From an uncultured Oscillospiraceae bacterium (lineage in GTDB: Bacteria > Bacillota > Clostridia > Oscillospirales > Oscillospiraceae): 64,000 nucleotides of DNA. Below, in pieces: positions 63,873 to 64,000 of the stretch (within the stretch, counting starts at the first letter, position 1; each line of letters starts with the position of its first letter). The notes below the pieces were generated by a model that searched no databases, had not been told where the DNA came from, and saw only the letters and a list, made by a program, of their open reading frames with translations. The translations under genes were made by a program, and so were the position numbers. Where the stretch lies: the NCBI GenBank assembly GCA_910588635.1, contig CAJUPW010000004.1, positions 55,812 to 119,811 of the forward strand, read 5' to 3'.

Positions 63873-64000
63873 AAGACAGAGCGTCCCCTAGGGCTTGTTT
63901 GAAAAATGTCAACATGTCCAAACGGCGGCTCTTTTTCCGCCATACTTTTCCAATTTTCCTTGAAATACATCCAGTATTCCTGCGTCAAATTGGCTTCGTC

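Overview
The window looks like a chromosomal segment of a GC-rich, spore-forming Clostridia bacterium, most likely of the Oscillospiraceae (Flavonifractor/Lawsonibacter/Intestinimonas-like). The evidence is the Firmicutes gene orders infC-rpmI-rplT and rimP-nusA-rnpM-ylxQ-infB-rbfA-nrnA-truB-ribF, the sporulation genes spoIIR, spoIID, spmA and spmB, strong Shine-Dalgarno sites, sigma-A-type promoters, a T-box leader and an NiaR-type regulator. Genus assignment is inference. Most of the window is ordinary housekeeping sequence.

Layout. 1-9000 (minus strand): end of a two-component system; infC-rpmI-rplT with a probable ATC start for IF-3; tsaD-rimI with three small envelope-type genes; polA. 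9000-13000 (plus): an MBOAT O-acyltransferase with an SGNH-like partner, then a CPA2-type antiporter. 13000-21700: a DUF4180 gene, then a plus-strand run with an Lrp regulator, aminotransferase, ThrH-like phosphatase, DUF1015, ispE, spoIIR, greA and lysS. 21730-22530: the scar of a lost integrated element beside tRNA-Val(GAC). 22700-38550: pgi, a PadR regulator with a truncated partner, mgtE with a structured leader, DUF3048 lipoprotein diverging from spoIID, rny, proS, niaR, ilvD and a TRIC-type channel.

38600-45900 is the accessory region. A secreted M14 carboxypeptidase with calcium-loop-like inserts is followed by a clearly AT-rich island of secreted and small membrane proteins. Two of these genes are broken: a papain-like secreted protease is frameshifted at a T run, and the next large gene has its signal peptide in another frame behind an ATA codon. 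This is the best candidate for an undescribed system, but it appears partly decayed and I cannot assign it a function.

45900-51700 is a branched-chain amino acid operon read on the minus strand: T-box (probable GUC valine specifier), a divergent ilvB-ilvN pair, a canonical ilvB-ilvN pair, then ilvC. With the separate ilvD it covers most of the valine/isoleucine pathway. 51800-64000 holds a lipoprotein, the rimP-to-ribF operon, a DUF1576 membrane protein with two repeated halves, spmA-spmB and an AbrB-type regulator.

Three non-coding observations stand out. Two structured intergenic elements (30675-30783 and 57524-57692) share one architecture with compensatory stem changes. Forespore and mother-cell promoter matches lie ahead of spoIIR and spoIID. 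The TRIC-channel promoter is placed so that its mRNA should be leaderless.
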